A stretch of DNA of 33,847 bases from Mycobacteriales bacterium (GTDB taxonomy: Bacteria; Actinomycetota; Actinomycetes; DATLTS01): contig DATLTS010000013.1 in the NCBI GenBank assembly GCA_035533475.1, forward strand, positions 1 through 33,847, in the 5' to 3' direction. The notes beneath the pieces are model-generated. The model was given only the letters and a program-made list of their open reading frames with translations. It was not told where the DNA came from and did no database searches. The position numbers were made by a program, and so were the translations under genes. Position 1 is the first letter of the stretch, and every line of letters starts with the position of its first letter. Positions 6,430 to 14,500 of this stretch are shown piece after piece.

Positions 6430-7230
6430 GTGACGGTGAGCGACCGCACGGTCCCGCTCGCTCTGACCCCGTCGTCCGCGCGGGAGTTCGGCACCTGCGG
6501 CCTGCGCTTCTACTTCGGCGCCGTCGCCGGGTGGCGGGCGCCGGCGACCCCGGCGGCCCGGCTGGGCACCGCGGTCCACGAAACGCTGGCCGGGCTGTTC
6601 CGGCTGCCGCCCGCGGCGCGGACGAGGCCCGCGGCGGCACAACTCCTCCCGGCGGGGATGGACCAACCGGCGCGGGCGGCCGCCGAGGATCTGATCGACG
6701 GGCTGTTCCGCCTCGAGGATCCGGCCCAGGTCACGGTGCACCCGGACGACGTCGAGTTGGCGGTGGCCGGGGAACTCGGCGGGGCGCCGGTCCGCGGCCG
6801 GATCGACCGGGTCAGCGACGCCGGCGTCTGCCGGATCACCGACTACAAGACGGGGGCGGCACCGGCACCGGCGCACGTGGAAGCCGCCCTGTCCGGGGTC
6901 TACGCCTACGCGGCGCTGCTCACCGGCTACGACCGGCCGCCCGACGAAGTGGAGCTGCTGTACCTCGCGACCTCGAGCCGGGTGTCCCGCCCCGTGCTTC
7001 GCCCCCATCTCGCCGACCACGCGCATCGACTCGGGCAGGTGTGGGGGGAGGCGCTGGTTGCAGCGGAAAAACAGTCGTGGACGGCGCGGACCTCGCCGCT
7101 GTGCGCCGGCTGCGCGTTCCGCCCGGCCTGCCCCGCGGTGACCCGGGGGGCGCCGGTGCCGGGGAGCGCCGGCGCGGACGCGGCCCTGATCGCGGGCGGG
7201 CTGTCCCGGCCGGAACCAGTCCCGGCGTGA
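6430..7230 (+). CDS. RecB/Cas4-like PD-(D/E)XK nuclease with Fe-S cysteines
   Basis: This 266-aa protein has LTPSSAREFGTCGLRFYF (Cys23), GTAVHETL (His50), RGRIDRV (Asp126), ITDYKTG (Asp138, Lys140), and CAGCAFRPAC (Cys225, 228, 234). That is the motif order of RecB/AddB/Cas4 nucleases, with one N-terminal and three C-terminal Cys binding a [4Fe-4S] cluster. It likely acts as a DNA exonuclease in repair or defence. There is no helicase domain and no cas gene nearby. The start is taken at GTG 6430, six bases after GGGAG; GTGs at 6409 and 6436 are also possible. Its stop overlaps the next gene's GTG, so both are probably made together. Confidence 0.87.
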   Translation: MTVSDRTVPLALTPSSAREFGTCGLRFYFGAVAGWRAPATPAARLGTAVHETLAGLFRLPPAARTRPAAAQLLPAGMDQPARAAAEDLIDGLFRLEDPAQVTVHPDDVELAVAGELGGAPVRGRIDRVSDAGVCRITDYKTGAAPAPAHVEAALSGVYAYAALLTGYDRPPDEVELLYLATSSRVSRPVLRPHLADHAHRLGQVWGEALVAAEKQSWTARTSPLCAGCAFRPACPAVTRGAPVPGSAGADAALIAGGLSRPEPVPA

Positions 7231-8771
7231 CGGCGCCGGTCGGGTTGGCGTTCCGGGGGAACCCGGACGATCTGCGGGTGACGGCGACGGGCGTCGGGCA
7301 CCAGGCGCGGGGGTGTCCGGCCCGCCTCTGGGCAGACAGCCGACCGGGGATCCGGCCCGACCTGACGGACTGGTGGTGGCGCCGGGAGCCGTGGCCGTTC
7401 CTCCTCGGCCGGGTGGCCGACGCGGTGACCGTCGCGGATCGCACCGGCGAGCCGCCCGACGTGGACCTGGCCGGGCTGCACCCGGGCGTGGCCGCGTTCG
7501 TCCGGCACGCGGTCGACTCCTACCTCGAGGCCTCGGCCGGGCGGCGGACCGAACTCGGCGTGGACCTGGCGCCGGCCGACGACCGGGTGATCGACACTCC
7601 GGGGCGGGAACTGCGGGGGTGGGCGTTGGGCTACGACAGCCCCGACCGTTCGGTGCGGGAAGTGCGCCGGCTGCGGTTGCGCAGCGTGGCGGAGTCCGCG
7701 GGGGGGCGTCCGGACGCGGCGGACGACCTGGCCTGGGCGGCGGTCGCGGCGAAGCTCGCGGTGGACGGCCGGCGGACCGGCGGGGCCGGCCCCGATCCGG
7801 AGCCGGCCCGGGTGCTCATCGTCGAGATCGGGCTGGCCGACGGGTCGAGCCGCGTGGTCTTCGACGGGGACTCCGCCGCGGCCCGGCGCAGCTACGACAA
7901 CCTCGCCCGTCCGCGGATCACCGCCGCCATGTCGGATGTGCGATTCCGGCCGGGCCGGGACTGCGCCGGCTGCCGTTGGGTCGCGGCGTGCCCGGCGCTC
8001 CCCCGCGTGCGCGGCCTGCTCGGGCTGCCCGGGCACGGGGTCATGACCAGGTCGGTCTCGGCCTCGGACCTCGACCAGTACGCCCGCTGCCCCGCCCGGT
8101 ACTTCCTGTCCCGGGTGGCTCACCTGCCAGCGGAACCGGTCGAGCTGGCCGGCCCGGCCCGGGGGCTCGCAGCGCATCAGTGGCTGGCCGCGCAGCACAG
8201 CCGACCGGGCGCGGCGGCCTGCACGCCGGCTGAGCTTCCGGACGACCGGCTCGACCTCGCCATCCTCGAGGCTCGGCCGTACCTCGAGAACCACATCGGG
8301 CAGTGCCCACTCGGCTTCGACGGGCTCGAGTCGGTGGTCGCCGAACCGCCGATCTACGTCTACGACCCGGACGCCGACGTCGTCGTGGCAGCCAGCCCCG
8401 ACCTGACGTTCACCACCGGCAACGGGCCGGTCTGGCGGGAGACGAAGACGACGGCGGCCGCGCCGCCGATCGACGAGCGCGATGCGCTCGACGCCTACCC
8501 GGCGGTGGCGCTGGACATCGTGCTGCTCGCCGAGACCAGTCGCGGGATCGGGGGCGAGCCGGTGGGGCTCGTCGAACTGGAGATCCTCACCCCCCAATCC
8601 GGGGTGGTTCACGTGTACGACGTGGCCGACCCGGTCACCCTCGCCGTGGCCCGCCGCCAGGTCGGCGAGGCCGCGTACGCGTGGCACACCGACCTCGAGT
8701 TCACCGCCCGGCCCGGCAGCGGCTGCCCGCACTGCCCGGTTCGCCGCTGGTGCCCGCACGGGACCGTTTAG
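7227..8771 (+). CDS. Tandem PD-(D/E)XK Fe-S nuclease-like protein
   Basis: This 514-aa protein appears to hold two Cas4/RecB-like units. The first has a single Cys (HQARGCPARLW, ~30) and CAGCRWVAAC (~245-254) but only a weak active-site region, so it may be inactive. The second has SASDLDQYARCPARYF (~286), ASPDLTF (~390), WRETKTT (~405, the E-x-K of the active site) and CPHCPVRRWC (~500). Each unit could bind one Fe-S cluster. GTG 7227 overlaps the stop of the upstream nuclease (GTGA), so they likely form a complex. Known family relatives act in end-processing or spacer acquisition; the role here is unknown. The domain reading is from motifs only. Confidence 0.75.
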   Translation: MTAPVGLAFRGNPDDLRVTATGVGHQARGCPARLWADSRPGIRPDLTDWWWRREPWPFLLGRVADAVTVADRTGEPPDVDLAGLHPGVAAFVRHAVDSYLEASAGRRTELGVDLAPADDRVIDTPGRELRGWALGYDSPDRSVREVRRLRLRSVAESAGGRPDAADDLAWAAVAAKLAVDGRRTGGAGPDPEPARVLIVEIGLADGSSRVVFDGDSAAARRSYDNLARPRITAAMSDVRFRPGRDCAGCRWVAACPALPRVRGLLGLPGHGVMTRSVSASDLDQYARCPARYFLSRVAHLPAEPVELAGPARGLAAHQWLAAQHSRPGAAACTPAELPDDRLDLAILEARPYLENHIGQCPLGFDGLESVVAEPPIYVYDPDADVVVAASPDLTFTTGNGPVWRETKTTAAAPPIDERDALDAYPAVALDIVLLAETSRGIGGEPVGLVELEILTPQSGVVHVYDVADPVTLAVARRQVGEAAYAWHTDLEFTARPGSGCPHCPVRRWCPHGTV

Positions 8772-8780
8772 CCTCGAGGC

Positions 8781-9536
8781 ATGCCCCCGGCCCGGATCCT
8801 CGCGCTGGCGGTGGCCGCCGTCGCGGTCGCCGGGTGCGCCCGGGCCGGCATCGTGCCGGCCCCGCCGCGGTCGCCGGCGGCGCTGCGCACCGTGCCGCCG
8901 ACCCCGTCGCAGACGCCGTCGGCCACCCGGACCGCCTCCGCTCCCCGCCCGGCCGCCACCTTCGCTGCGTTCACGTCCACCGTGTCCGGACCGCTGAGCG
9001 CCGCCGACGTCCCGCACAGCTGGCGGCCAGGCTGCCCGCTGGCCCCGAGCGCGCTGCGCCGGATCGACCTGCGCTACGTCGGATTCGACGGGCGCAGCCA
9101 CCGGGGCGCGATCATCGTCAACGCCGCGGTCGTCCCGGCCGTGATCGACGTCTTCAGCCGGCTGTACGCCGACCGGTTCCCGATCCACCGGCTGATCCCG
9201 ATCGACGCCTACAACGGCAGCGACCCGGCCTCGATGGCTGCGGACAACACGTCGGGATTCAACTGCCGTCACGCCGTCGCGCCCGGGCCGCCACAGTGGT
9301 CGGCTCACGCCTACGGCGAGGCGATCGACGTCGACACCGTGGAGAACCCCTACGTCGAGCCGGGCCAGCCCATCCAGCCCCCGGCCGGGGCGGCCTACGT
9401 CGACCGTGCCGACCGGCGGCCGGGGATGGCCTACTACGGCGGGGCCCTAGTCGAGGCCTTCGCCGCAGTCGGCTGGCAGTGGGGCGGGCGCTGGTCGGCA
9501 CCGGACTACCAGCACTTCTCCGCCACCGGCGGCTAG
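8781..9536 (+). CDS. M15-family D,D-/L,D-carboxypeptidase-like lipoprotein
   Basis: The 251-aa product has a lipobox signal ending VAVAGC (Cys19), a Pro/Thr/Ser linker, and a C-terminal M15 domain. SAHAYGEAIDVD gives the H-x6-D zinc pair, and DYQHFSATGG near the end gives the third zinc ligand. Such enzymes trim peptidoglycan stem peptides on the outside of the membrane. The ATG at 8781 lies 9 bases after the nuclease stop. The next gene, aat, starts directly after its stop, so it is in a plus-strand run with genes of unrelated function. Confidence 0.9.
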   Translation: MPPARILALAVAAVAVAGCARAGIVPAPPRSPAALRTVPPTPSQTPSATRTASAPRPAATFAAFTSTVSGPLSAADVPHSWRPGCPLAPSALRRIDLRYVGFDGRSHRGAIIVNAAVVPAVIDVFSRLYADRFPIHRLIPIDAYNGSDPASMAADNTSGFNCRHAVAPGPPQWSAHAYGEAIDVDTVENPYVEPGQPIQPPAGAAYVDRADRRPGMAYYGGALVEAFAAVGWQWGGRWSAPDYQHFSATGG

Positions 9537-10307
9537 GTGTCCAGCCCAGGCCCGGGCTCGGTACCCAGCTGGGGCCCGGTTCCGGACGACGCGGGCGACG
9601 TGGTCGCGATCGGCGGGGATCTGTCGGTGCCGACCCTGCTGGCGGCGTACCGGGGTGGCTGCTTCCCTTGGCCGGTCGGCGGGCTCGGCGCGACGCTGCT
9701 CCTGCGGGCGCGTCACCTGGGCGGGTTGCGGGACGGCCGGATCCGGAACCGAGGCCATCCTGGTTGGGCGCTGCCCTGGTTCAGCCCGGCGCTTCGGGCG
9801 GTGCTGCTGCCCGGGGAGATGCACGTGCAGCGCTCGTTGCGGACCCGGTTGCTGAGCTCCGGGTGGCGGACCACGCTCGACCGCGACTTCCCCGCGGTTC
9901 TCGCCGGCTGCGCTGACCGGCCCGGGGCGTGGATAACCCCCGCGATGGCCGGGGCCTACACCGAACTGCACCGCGCCGGCGCGGCGCACAGCGTCGAAGT
10001 GTGGTCGGCCGACGGCGACCTGGTCGGCGGCCTCTACGGGGTGAGCGTCGGGCGGGTGTTCAGTGGTGAGTCGATGTTCCATCGAGCCAGCGACGCTTCG
10101 AAGGCCGCCTTGCTGGATCTGGCCGACCGGTTCCTCGGGGCCGGCGGAGTGCTCATCGACTGCCAGTCCCCGACCGAGCATCTGTCGAGGGTCGGCCAGC
10201 GCCTGGTGCCGAGATCAGCCTTCCTCGGGCTGCTCGCTGCCGTCCGGGACGACCCGATCGTCCTCGGCGATCTCGAGCTTCCGGTGGCCCGGCTGGCCGT
10301 CCGCTAG
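9537..10307 (+). CDS. aat: Leucyl/phenylalanyl-tRNA-protein transferase
   Basis: This 256-aa enzyme adds Leu or Phe from aminoacyl-tRNA to protein N-termini with basic residues, marking them for ClpS/ClpAP-type degradation (N-degron pathway). Signature segments are VVAIGGDLSVPTLLAAYRGGCFPWP, WFSPALRAVLLPGEMHV, SVEVWSADGDLVGGLYGVSVGRVFSGESMFHRASDASK and IDCQSPTEHLSRVG. The GTG start directly abuts the TAG of the M15 gene. Length and motif order are normal for the family. Confidence 0.95.
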   Translation: MSSPGPGSVPSWGPVPDDAGDVVAIGGDLSVPTLLAAYRGGCFPWPVGGLGATLLLRARHLGGLRDGRIRNRGHPGWALPWFSPALRAVLLPGEMHVQRSLRTRLLSSGWRTTLDRDFPAVLAGCADRPGAWITPAMAGAYTELHRAGAAHSVEVWSADGDLVGGLYGVSVGRVFSGESMFHRASDASKAALLDLADRFLGAGGVLIDCQSPTEHLSRVGQRLVPRSAFLGLLAAVRDDPIVLGDLELPVARLAVR

Positions 10308-10384
10308 CGCCCCGCCCCTCTGGGCCACCCCTCTCGCCGCCCCTCCCGGGCCGCCCCCCGCGCCCCTTCCGCGCCCCTTCCGCG
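10308..10384. other. Pyrimidine-rich tract after aat
   Basis: The plus strand is almost entirely C and T with some G, and includes a tandem pair of CGCCCCTTCCG units near 10359-10381. It lies just before a long perfect inverted repeat. No coding potential. It might contribute to transcription termination, but no T-tract terminator is present. Confidence 0.5.
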
Positions 10385-10452
10385 CGAGTGTGCAATTTCC
10401 GACGGATTTCGGCCGGATCCACGCATGGGCGCTGTCGGAAATTGCACACTCG
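10385..10452. repeat. Perfect 19-bp inverted repeat between convergent genes
   Basis: The left arm GAGTGTGCAATTTCCGAC (10386-10403) is the exact reverse complement of 10434-10451, and one flanking C-G pair extends the match to 19 bp. The loop is 30 bases. It lies between aat (plus) and the AbiEi/DUF559 gene (minus). The arms are noticeably more AT-rich than the surroundings. It may be a bidirectional terminator or a copy of a REP-like dispersed palindrome. No transposase or flanking target duplication is seen. Confidence 0.8.
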
Positions 10453-10484
10453 GTGTTGATCTTGCCCGGGAGCGGGCCGAATGG

Positions 10485-11369
10485 TCAGGCGGCCCCACGA
10501 TCCGCGATGGTCGCCTTGATCACCGCGATCATCCGGTCCGGGTGGCGGACCACGTCGTCCCAGGTGAACCGGAGAATGGGCAGCCGAGCATCCGACGAGA
10601 CGAGCGCGTTGAACCGGCGCACGTCCCGTTGATGCTCATCGATGCCGCCGTGGTAGCGCACGCCCTCGATCTCGACGCCCACGCCGTCGACCACGAAGTC
10701 CACCCGATAACGCAAGCCGCCAACCGTCAGCTGCACCTGGGAACGAGGGTGGAGGCCGGCCTGGCGCATCCGGAGCCTGGCCAACGACTCCAAGGGAGAC
10801 TCCGCCGCCGGGTCGGCGAGGGCGAACGATCGCCAGGCCCGGCTAACGCCGCGCCGGCCGGCGAGGCGCTCGAGCTCCCGCGCGACCTCATTGAGCGGGA
10901 CTTGCCGCCGGGCCGCGGCCGAGTCCAGGGTCACGACGGACTCGACGACCGAGCCGTACCGGAGCAAGTCGACGACCGTGCGCAGGGGTCGGGTAACCGG
11001 GGCACCCCACCTGGCCACGATGTCTTCCTCCGCCACCCGGTCGCGATAAACCCGCGCGCCGAGGCACCTGGCCGCGGAGCCCACGGTGATGAACTCGAGC
11101 CGGGGCCGCCAGTCGGACAGCCCGAGCAGGTGAGCCGCCGAGCTGCGGCACGCGATCAGATCCGGCCGCACGAGCAGCCGGGCCCGGATCTCGGCTGCGA
11201 ACGTCGCTTCGACCCCGGGGGCCAGATAGGCACCCACGACCAACCTGGACCAGCCAGCGGAGCGGAGGGAGCGCGCTGCCCGTCCGGCCGGGCAGCCAAG
11301 CGCCACGGCCTGCGTCAGCGCGATCAGGCCCCCCTGCCGGTCGGCCAGGTCCGCAAGTTGAGCGTCCAC
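10485..11369 (-). CDS. AbiEi-type HTH plus DUF559 nuclease-fold protein
   Basis: This 294-aa protein begins with an AbiEi-like N-terminal region (GLIALTQAVALGCPAGRAARSLRSAGWSRLVVGAYL). A linker domain follows. The C-terminal DUF559/Vsr-like fold reads LRYRVDFVVDGVGVEIEG, then YHGGIDEHQRDVRRFNAL and ILRFTWDDVVRHPDRM. The Asp and Glu residues in RVDF and VEIEG are in the position of an endonuclease active site. These proteins are very common in actinobacteria, often many copies per genome, and no partner toxin (AbiEii) is adjacent, so a working toxin-antitoxin pair is unlikely. GTG start at 11369; no clear ribosome binding site. Confidence 0.85.
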   Translation of the reverse strand: MDAQLADLADRQGGLIALTQAVALGCPAGRAARSLRSAGWSRLVVGAYLAPGVEATFAAEIRARLLVRPDLIACRSSAAHLLGLSDWRPRLEFITVGSAARCLGARVYRDRVAEEDIVARWGAPVTRPLRTVVDLLRYGSVVESVVTLDSAAARRQVPLNEVARELERLAGRRGVSRAWRSFALADPAAESPLESLARLRMRQAGLHPRSQVQLTVGGLRYRVDFVVDGVGVEIEGVRYHGGIDEHQRDVRRFNALVSSDARLPILRFTWDDVVRHPDRMIAVIKATIADRGAA

Positions 11370-11442
11370 GGCGGTCGAGGATGGCGCATCGGAGGCGCAC
11401 CGAGGGGGCGCGGCCGCAAATTGTGGATAGCCGGCCGACGGC

Positions 11443-11979
11443 TCAGGCGAGTAGCTGACCGATCTGGGCGGCCGGCCGACGGTGGCCGAGCCGGCGGACG
11501 ACGAGCCGGGCCAGCCGGACGACCTCGTCGTGGCCGCCCGACCCGGTCAACCGGACGCACACAACGGCCCCCCCGCCGGGCAGGAGCACGGTCACCTCCT
11601 CGCCGCTCGGATCCAGCGCGGCGAGGCTCCCGAGCCCAGCAACCGCCAGCATGCCGGGGGCGAGCGGCGGGGTCAGCTCGGCCCGGGCCGCGTCAACGTC
11701 GACCGGGTCGGTGCTGACCAGGACACTGAGATCAGCCGCGCCGGTAACGAGGTACCACGTGCAGGTCGGCGGCTGGTTGTCGCCGCCAACCGCCGGCGGG
11801 GCGACCTGGTCGCCGAGTGCGATCGCGGCCTCGGTCAAGGTCAGCAGTCCGCAGGCGTTCGAAACGGCGACACCGGCCGTGGGGTACGGCAACGGCAGGC
11901 CGTACACGTCGGTTTGGACGTTCGACGCGCACCCGACCAGCGCAGCCAGCGTCCCAAAGCACGCCGCGAGCCGTCGCAC
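11443..11979 (-). CDS. Small lipoprotein, DUF3558-like
   Basis: The 178-aa product begins MRRLAACFGTLAALVGC, a signal peptide with lipobox (Cys17). The mature part has VSNACGLLTLTEAAIALG, QPPTCTWYL and a C-terminal GGAVVCVRLTGSG, resembling the DUF3558 family of actinobacterial lipoproteins, in which paired cysteines are conserved. Function is unknown. The GTG at 11979 is chosen because it gives a normal signal peptide; the frame is open further upstream but that would add about 53 residues before the signal. It is divergent from the ligase/M20 relic. Confidence 0.7.
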   Translation of the reverse strand: MRRLAACFGTLAALVGCASNVQTDVYGLPLPYPTAGVAVSNACGLLTLTEAAIALGDQVAPPAVGGDNQPPTCTWYLVTGAADLSVLVSTDPVDVDAARAELTPPLAPGMLAVAGLGSLAALDPSGEEVTVLLPGGGAVVCVRLTGSGGHDEVVRLARLVVRRLGHRRPAAQIGQLLA

Positions 11980-12025
11980 CCGCTCATGATGCGCCCACCA
12001 ACCCAGAGTCGGCCACACTCGGCCC

Positions 12026-12165
12026 GTGCTGCTCGCCGACCTCGCCGCGACCTCGGCCGTCGTGGCTGCGACCCGCTCCCGATCGGCCAAGATCGAAGCG
12101 CTGTCCGATTGCCTGGGCCGGGCCGGCCAGGTGGCCATCGTGGTCAGCTACCTGTCCAGTGAACC
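12026..12165 (+). pseudogene. 5' fragment of an ATP-dependent DNA ligase gene
   Basis: From GTG 12026 the reading frame gives VLLADLAATSAVVAATRSRS, then AKIEALSDCLGRAG and VAIVVSYLSSEP. This is the characteristic start of actinobacterial LigB/LigC-type ATP-dependent ligases, where the same motifs lead into a G-R-x-G-V-G-W segment. Here the match stops at about 12165 and M20 amidohydrolase sequence begins in another frame. The catalytic lysine motif and all later domains are gone. The frame itself runs to a stop at 12247 but encodes nothing ligase-like after the junction. Confidence 0.8.
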
Positions 12166-12908
12166 GTTATCGTCGGCGCCGGCGTTGCCCTCGCGGTCGA
12201 ACGGGACGGCCTGCCTGGACGGTCCGTCTGGTATTCCAGCCCGCTGAGGAGCTCACCACAGGCGGCGCTCTCGACGTCCTGGCGGCGGCCGGCCTCGACG
12301 TCGTACGCTGCCTGGTGGCGCCGCACTGCGATCCTCGGCTCGACGCAGGTCGCATCGGGCTACGCACCGGCCCGATCACGGCCGCGTCCGACCTGCTGGA
12401 GATCCGGCTGTCGGGGCCGGGTGGGCACACCGCCCGCCCGCAGTTGACCGCCGGCACGCTGGCCAGGATCGCGGCCGGCCATGCTCCCAACGCCATCCCC
12501 GCGAGTGGCCGTCTGCGCGGCACGGTCCGGATGCTCTACCCGACTATTCGGGAGGGCGCGGGACACCTGGTCGGTCAGGTTGCGGAGGCCTCTGCGGCCA
12601 CCAGTGGCGCGATCGTCGAGGTGGACTACCGGCACGGCGTGCCGCCGGTCGTGAACGACCCGAGGGTGGTCGAATTCATCCGGGCCGGCGTTCACTCCAC
12701 ACTGGGTACCGAGGCTGCCGTACCGGAAGAAGTCAGCATGGGCGGTGAGGATTTCGCCTGGTACCAGCGGACAGTGCCCGGGGCGATGGCCCGGCTCGGG
12801 GTCCGACGTCCGGGCGGTGCGGACGTCGATCTGCACCGGGGAAGCTTCGCCGTCGACGATCGCCTGATGGTCGGCACGGCACGGGCCGCCCTCGCCGGAT
12901 CGGCCTGA
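12163..12908 (+). pseudogene. Decayed M20-family amidohydrolase gene
   Basis: The sequence reads TVIVGAGVALAVERDGLPGR in one frame (from 12163), then VRLVFQPAEELTTGGALDVL in another (from 12222). Restoring one G near 12221 joins them. The zinc-site region APHCDP and later GGHTARP follow, but GGHTARPQLTAG runs straight into APNAIPASGRLRGTVRML, so about 30 residues of the dimerisation domain are missing. GVPPVVNDP and MGGEDFAWY finish the domain normally. The N-terminal part with the first metal ligands is absent. Three separate lesions make it a non-functional relic. purU begins 2 bp after it. Confidence 0.85.
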
Positions 12909-12910
12909 CC

Positions 12911-13780
12911 GTGAGCGCGAACCCCGTGGACCCCGAGTACCTGCTCACGTTGTCCTGTCCGGATCAGCGGGGGATCGTGCACGCGGTAACCGGATTCCTG
13001 GCCGCGCATGCCTGCAACATTCTCGACTCGCAGCAGTACGGAGACCGCCAGACCGGACGGTTCTTCCTCCGTATCCACGTCGCCGCCGAAGCACCGCACG
13101 AGCCGTCGGACGCCCTGCGAGCAGCGTTCGCGAACCTGGCATCCGACTTCCAGATGGCGTGGGACCTGCACGATCCCGCCAACCGCGACCGGGTGCTGAT
13201 CCTGGTGTCCCGGGAAGGGCACTGCCTCAACGACCTGCTTTTCCGGGCCCGGAGCGGAACACTTCGGGCAGACGTCGTAGCAGTGGTGTCGAACCATGAG
13301 GATTTCAGGTCGCTCAGCACGTCCTACGACGTCCCCTTCCACCACATCCCGGTCACCACGTCGACGAAACCTGACGCAGAGCTCGAGCTACGTCGTCTCC
13401 TCGACGAATATGCGGTCGACCTCAGCGTGCTCGCCCGCTATATGCAGGTCCTATCGCCCGAGCTCGCCGGCCATCTCACCGGCCGGGCGATCAACATCCA
13501 CCACGGACTGCTGCCGAGTTTCCGCGGGCCCCGGCCCTATCACCAGGCTCACGAACGCGGCGTCAAGCTGATCGGCGCAACCGCGCACTACGTGACGGCG
13601 GGACTGGACGAAGGTCCGATCATCGAGCAAGAGGTCTCCCGCATCGATCACGCGCTCGAACCGGAGGAACTGGTGGCCGTCGGGCGCGACCTCGAGTGTG
13701 TGGCGCTCGCCCGGGCGGTGCGCTGGCATCTGGAGCGTCGGGTCCTGCTCAATGGGGTGCGCACCGTCGTGTTCCGCTGA
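12911..13780 (+). CDS. purU: Formyltetrahydrofolate deformylase
   Basis: This 289-aa cytoplasmic enzyme hydrolyses 10-formyl-THF to formate and THF, balancing one-carbon pools and feeding formate to PurT-type purine synthesis. An N-terminal ACT domain (LLTLSCPDQRGIVHAVTGFLAAH, then ILDSQQYGD) is followed by the formyltransferase fold. That fold carries DRVLILVSREGHCLNDLLFR, INIHHGLLPSFRG (catalytic Asn/His region) and LIGATAHYVTAGLDEGPIIEQ (catalytic Asp). The length is typical. GTG 12911 sits two bases after the M20 relic's stop, so it may have been the distal gene of an older transcript. Confidence 0.95.
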   Translation: MSANPVDPEYLLTLSCPDQRGIVHAVTGFLAAHACNILDSQQYGDRQTGRFFLRIHVAAEAPHEPSDALRAAFANLASDFQMAWDLHDPANRDRVLILVSREGHCLNDLLFRARSGTLRADVVAVVSNHEDFRSLSTSYDVPFHHIPVTTSTKPDAELELRRLLDEYAVDLSVLARYMQVLSPELAGHLTGRAINIHHGLLPSFRGPRPYHQAHERGVKLIGATAHYVTAGLDEGPIIEQEVSRIDHALEPEELVAVGRDLECVALARAVRWHLERRVLLNGVRTVVFR

Positions 13781-13795
13781 GTTCCGTGACGCCCG

Positions 13796-14452
13796 TCAGT
13801 GGTCCGGCCGGCCGGTAGCCGGCAGGCCCAGTTGTCGGCGAATCTCCGCCTGCACGGTCGACTTGTCCGGCCGGGCGTCGACCGTGACCACGTATTCCTT
13901 GCGGCGGAACAGCTCCAGCACGGGATCGGTCTTGCCGTGGTAGTCCCGCAACCGGGAGGCGAGCGCCTCCGGAGTGTCGTCCTCGCGGCGGACCAGCTTG
14001 CCACCGCAGACATCGCACTTGCCCTCATGCTTGGGCCGGTGGGCGATCAGGTTGTAGTCGAGACCGCACTGGGAGCACAGTCGCCGGGCGAGCACCCGGC
14101 GTCGCACCTCGTCGTCGGGAAGGTCGAGGTGGATCACGCCGTCGAGGTCGTAACTTTCCAGGAAGAACTCGGCCTGCCGGCGGTTGCGCGGAAACCCATC
14201 GACGATGAACCCGTAGTTCCAGTCGTGGTTGGCGAGGGCTTCGCGGACGACGGATTCGACCATGTCGTCATCGACGAGTTCACCGGCGGCCATGATCCGG
14301 CGCACCTGGGCGCCCAGCTTCGTGTGGTTCTGCACGTTCCAGCGGAAGATGTCGCCGACGCTGATCTGGGTGAGGTCGAGATCTCGGGCAAGCATGGCGC
14401 CCTGGGTCCCCTTGCCGCTGCCCTGGACCCCCATGATCACGTACTTGCGCAT
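13796..14452 (-). CDS. adk: Adenylate kinase with zinc-type LID
   Basis: This 218-aa enzyme interconverts ATP + AMP and 2 ADP. It shows the P-loop GVQGSGKGTQ at residues 8-17, DIFRWNVQNHTKLG in the AMP-binding region, and FIVDGFPRNRRQAEFF. The LID carries CSQC and CDVC pairs, which bind zinc in Gram-positive enzymes. The usual adk lies between secY and map in the ribosomal-protein cluster; here it stands alone, so it is probably a second nucleoside monophosphate kinase with an unknown preference. The ATG at 14452 immediately precedes the P-loop strand; longer forms add no conserved sequence. Confidence 0.88.
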   Translation of the reverse strand: MRKYVIMGVQGSGKGTQGAMLARDLDLTQISVGDIFRWNVQNHTKLGAQVRRIMAAGELVDDDMVESVVREALANHDWNYGFIVDGFPRNRRQAEFFLESYDLDGVIHLDLPDDEVRRRVLARRLCSQCGLDYNLIAHRPKHEGKCDVCGGKLVRREDDTPEALASRLRDYHGKTDPVLELFRRKEYVVTVDARPDKSTVQAEIRRQLGLPATGRPDH

Positions 14453-14500
14453 GCCTGAACGTTGGCACACCTGGCGCCGGCCTAGCCAGCCGGCAGCCAA

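Noticed and set aside
6430..8771. CRISPR-associated Cas4
   Set aside because: There is no repeat-spacer array and no cas1, cas2 or effector gene in the window; the similarity is at fold and motif level only.
6927..9308. 793-codon open frame on the minus strand
   Set aside because: It is antisense to the two nuclease genes and the M15 gene, has low-complexity Arg/Gly/Pro composition, and no recognised motif. It is a by-product of high third-position GC.
10308..10384. Rho-independent terminator in the pyrimidine-rich tract
   Set aside because: No stable stem followed by a T-run is present; only composition bias is visible.
10485..11369. AbiE toxin-antitoxin system
   Set aside because: Only the AbiEi-like/DUF559 protein is present. 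No AbiEii nucleotidyltransferase gene lies on either side.
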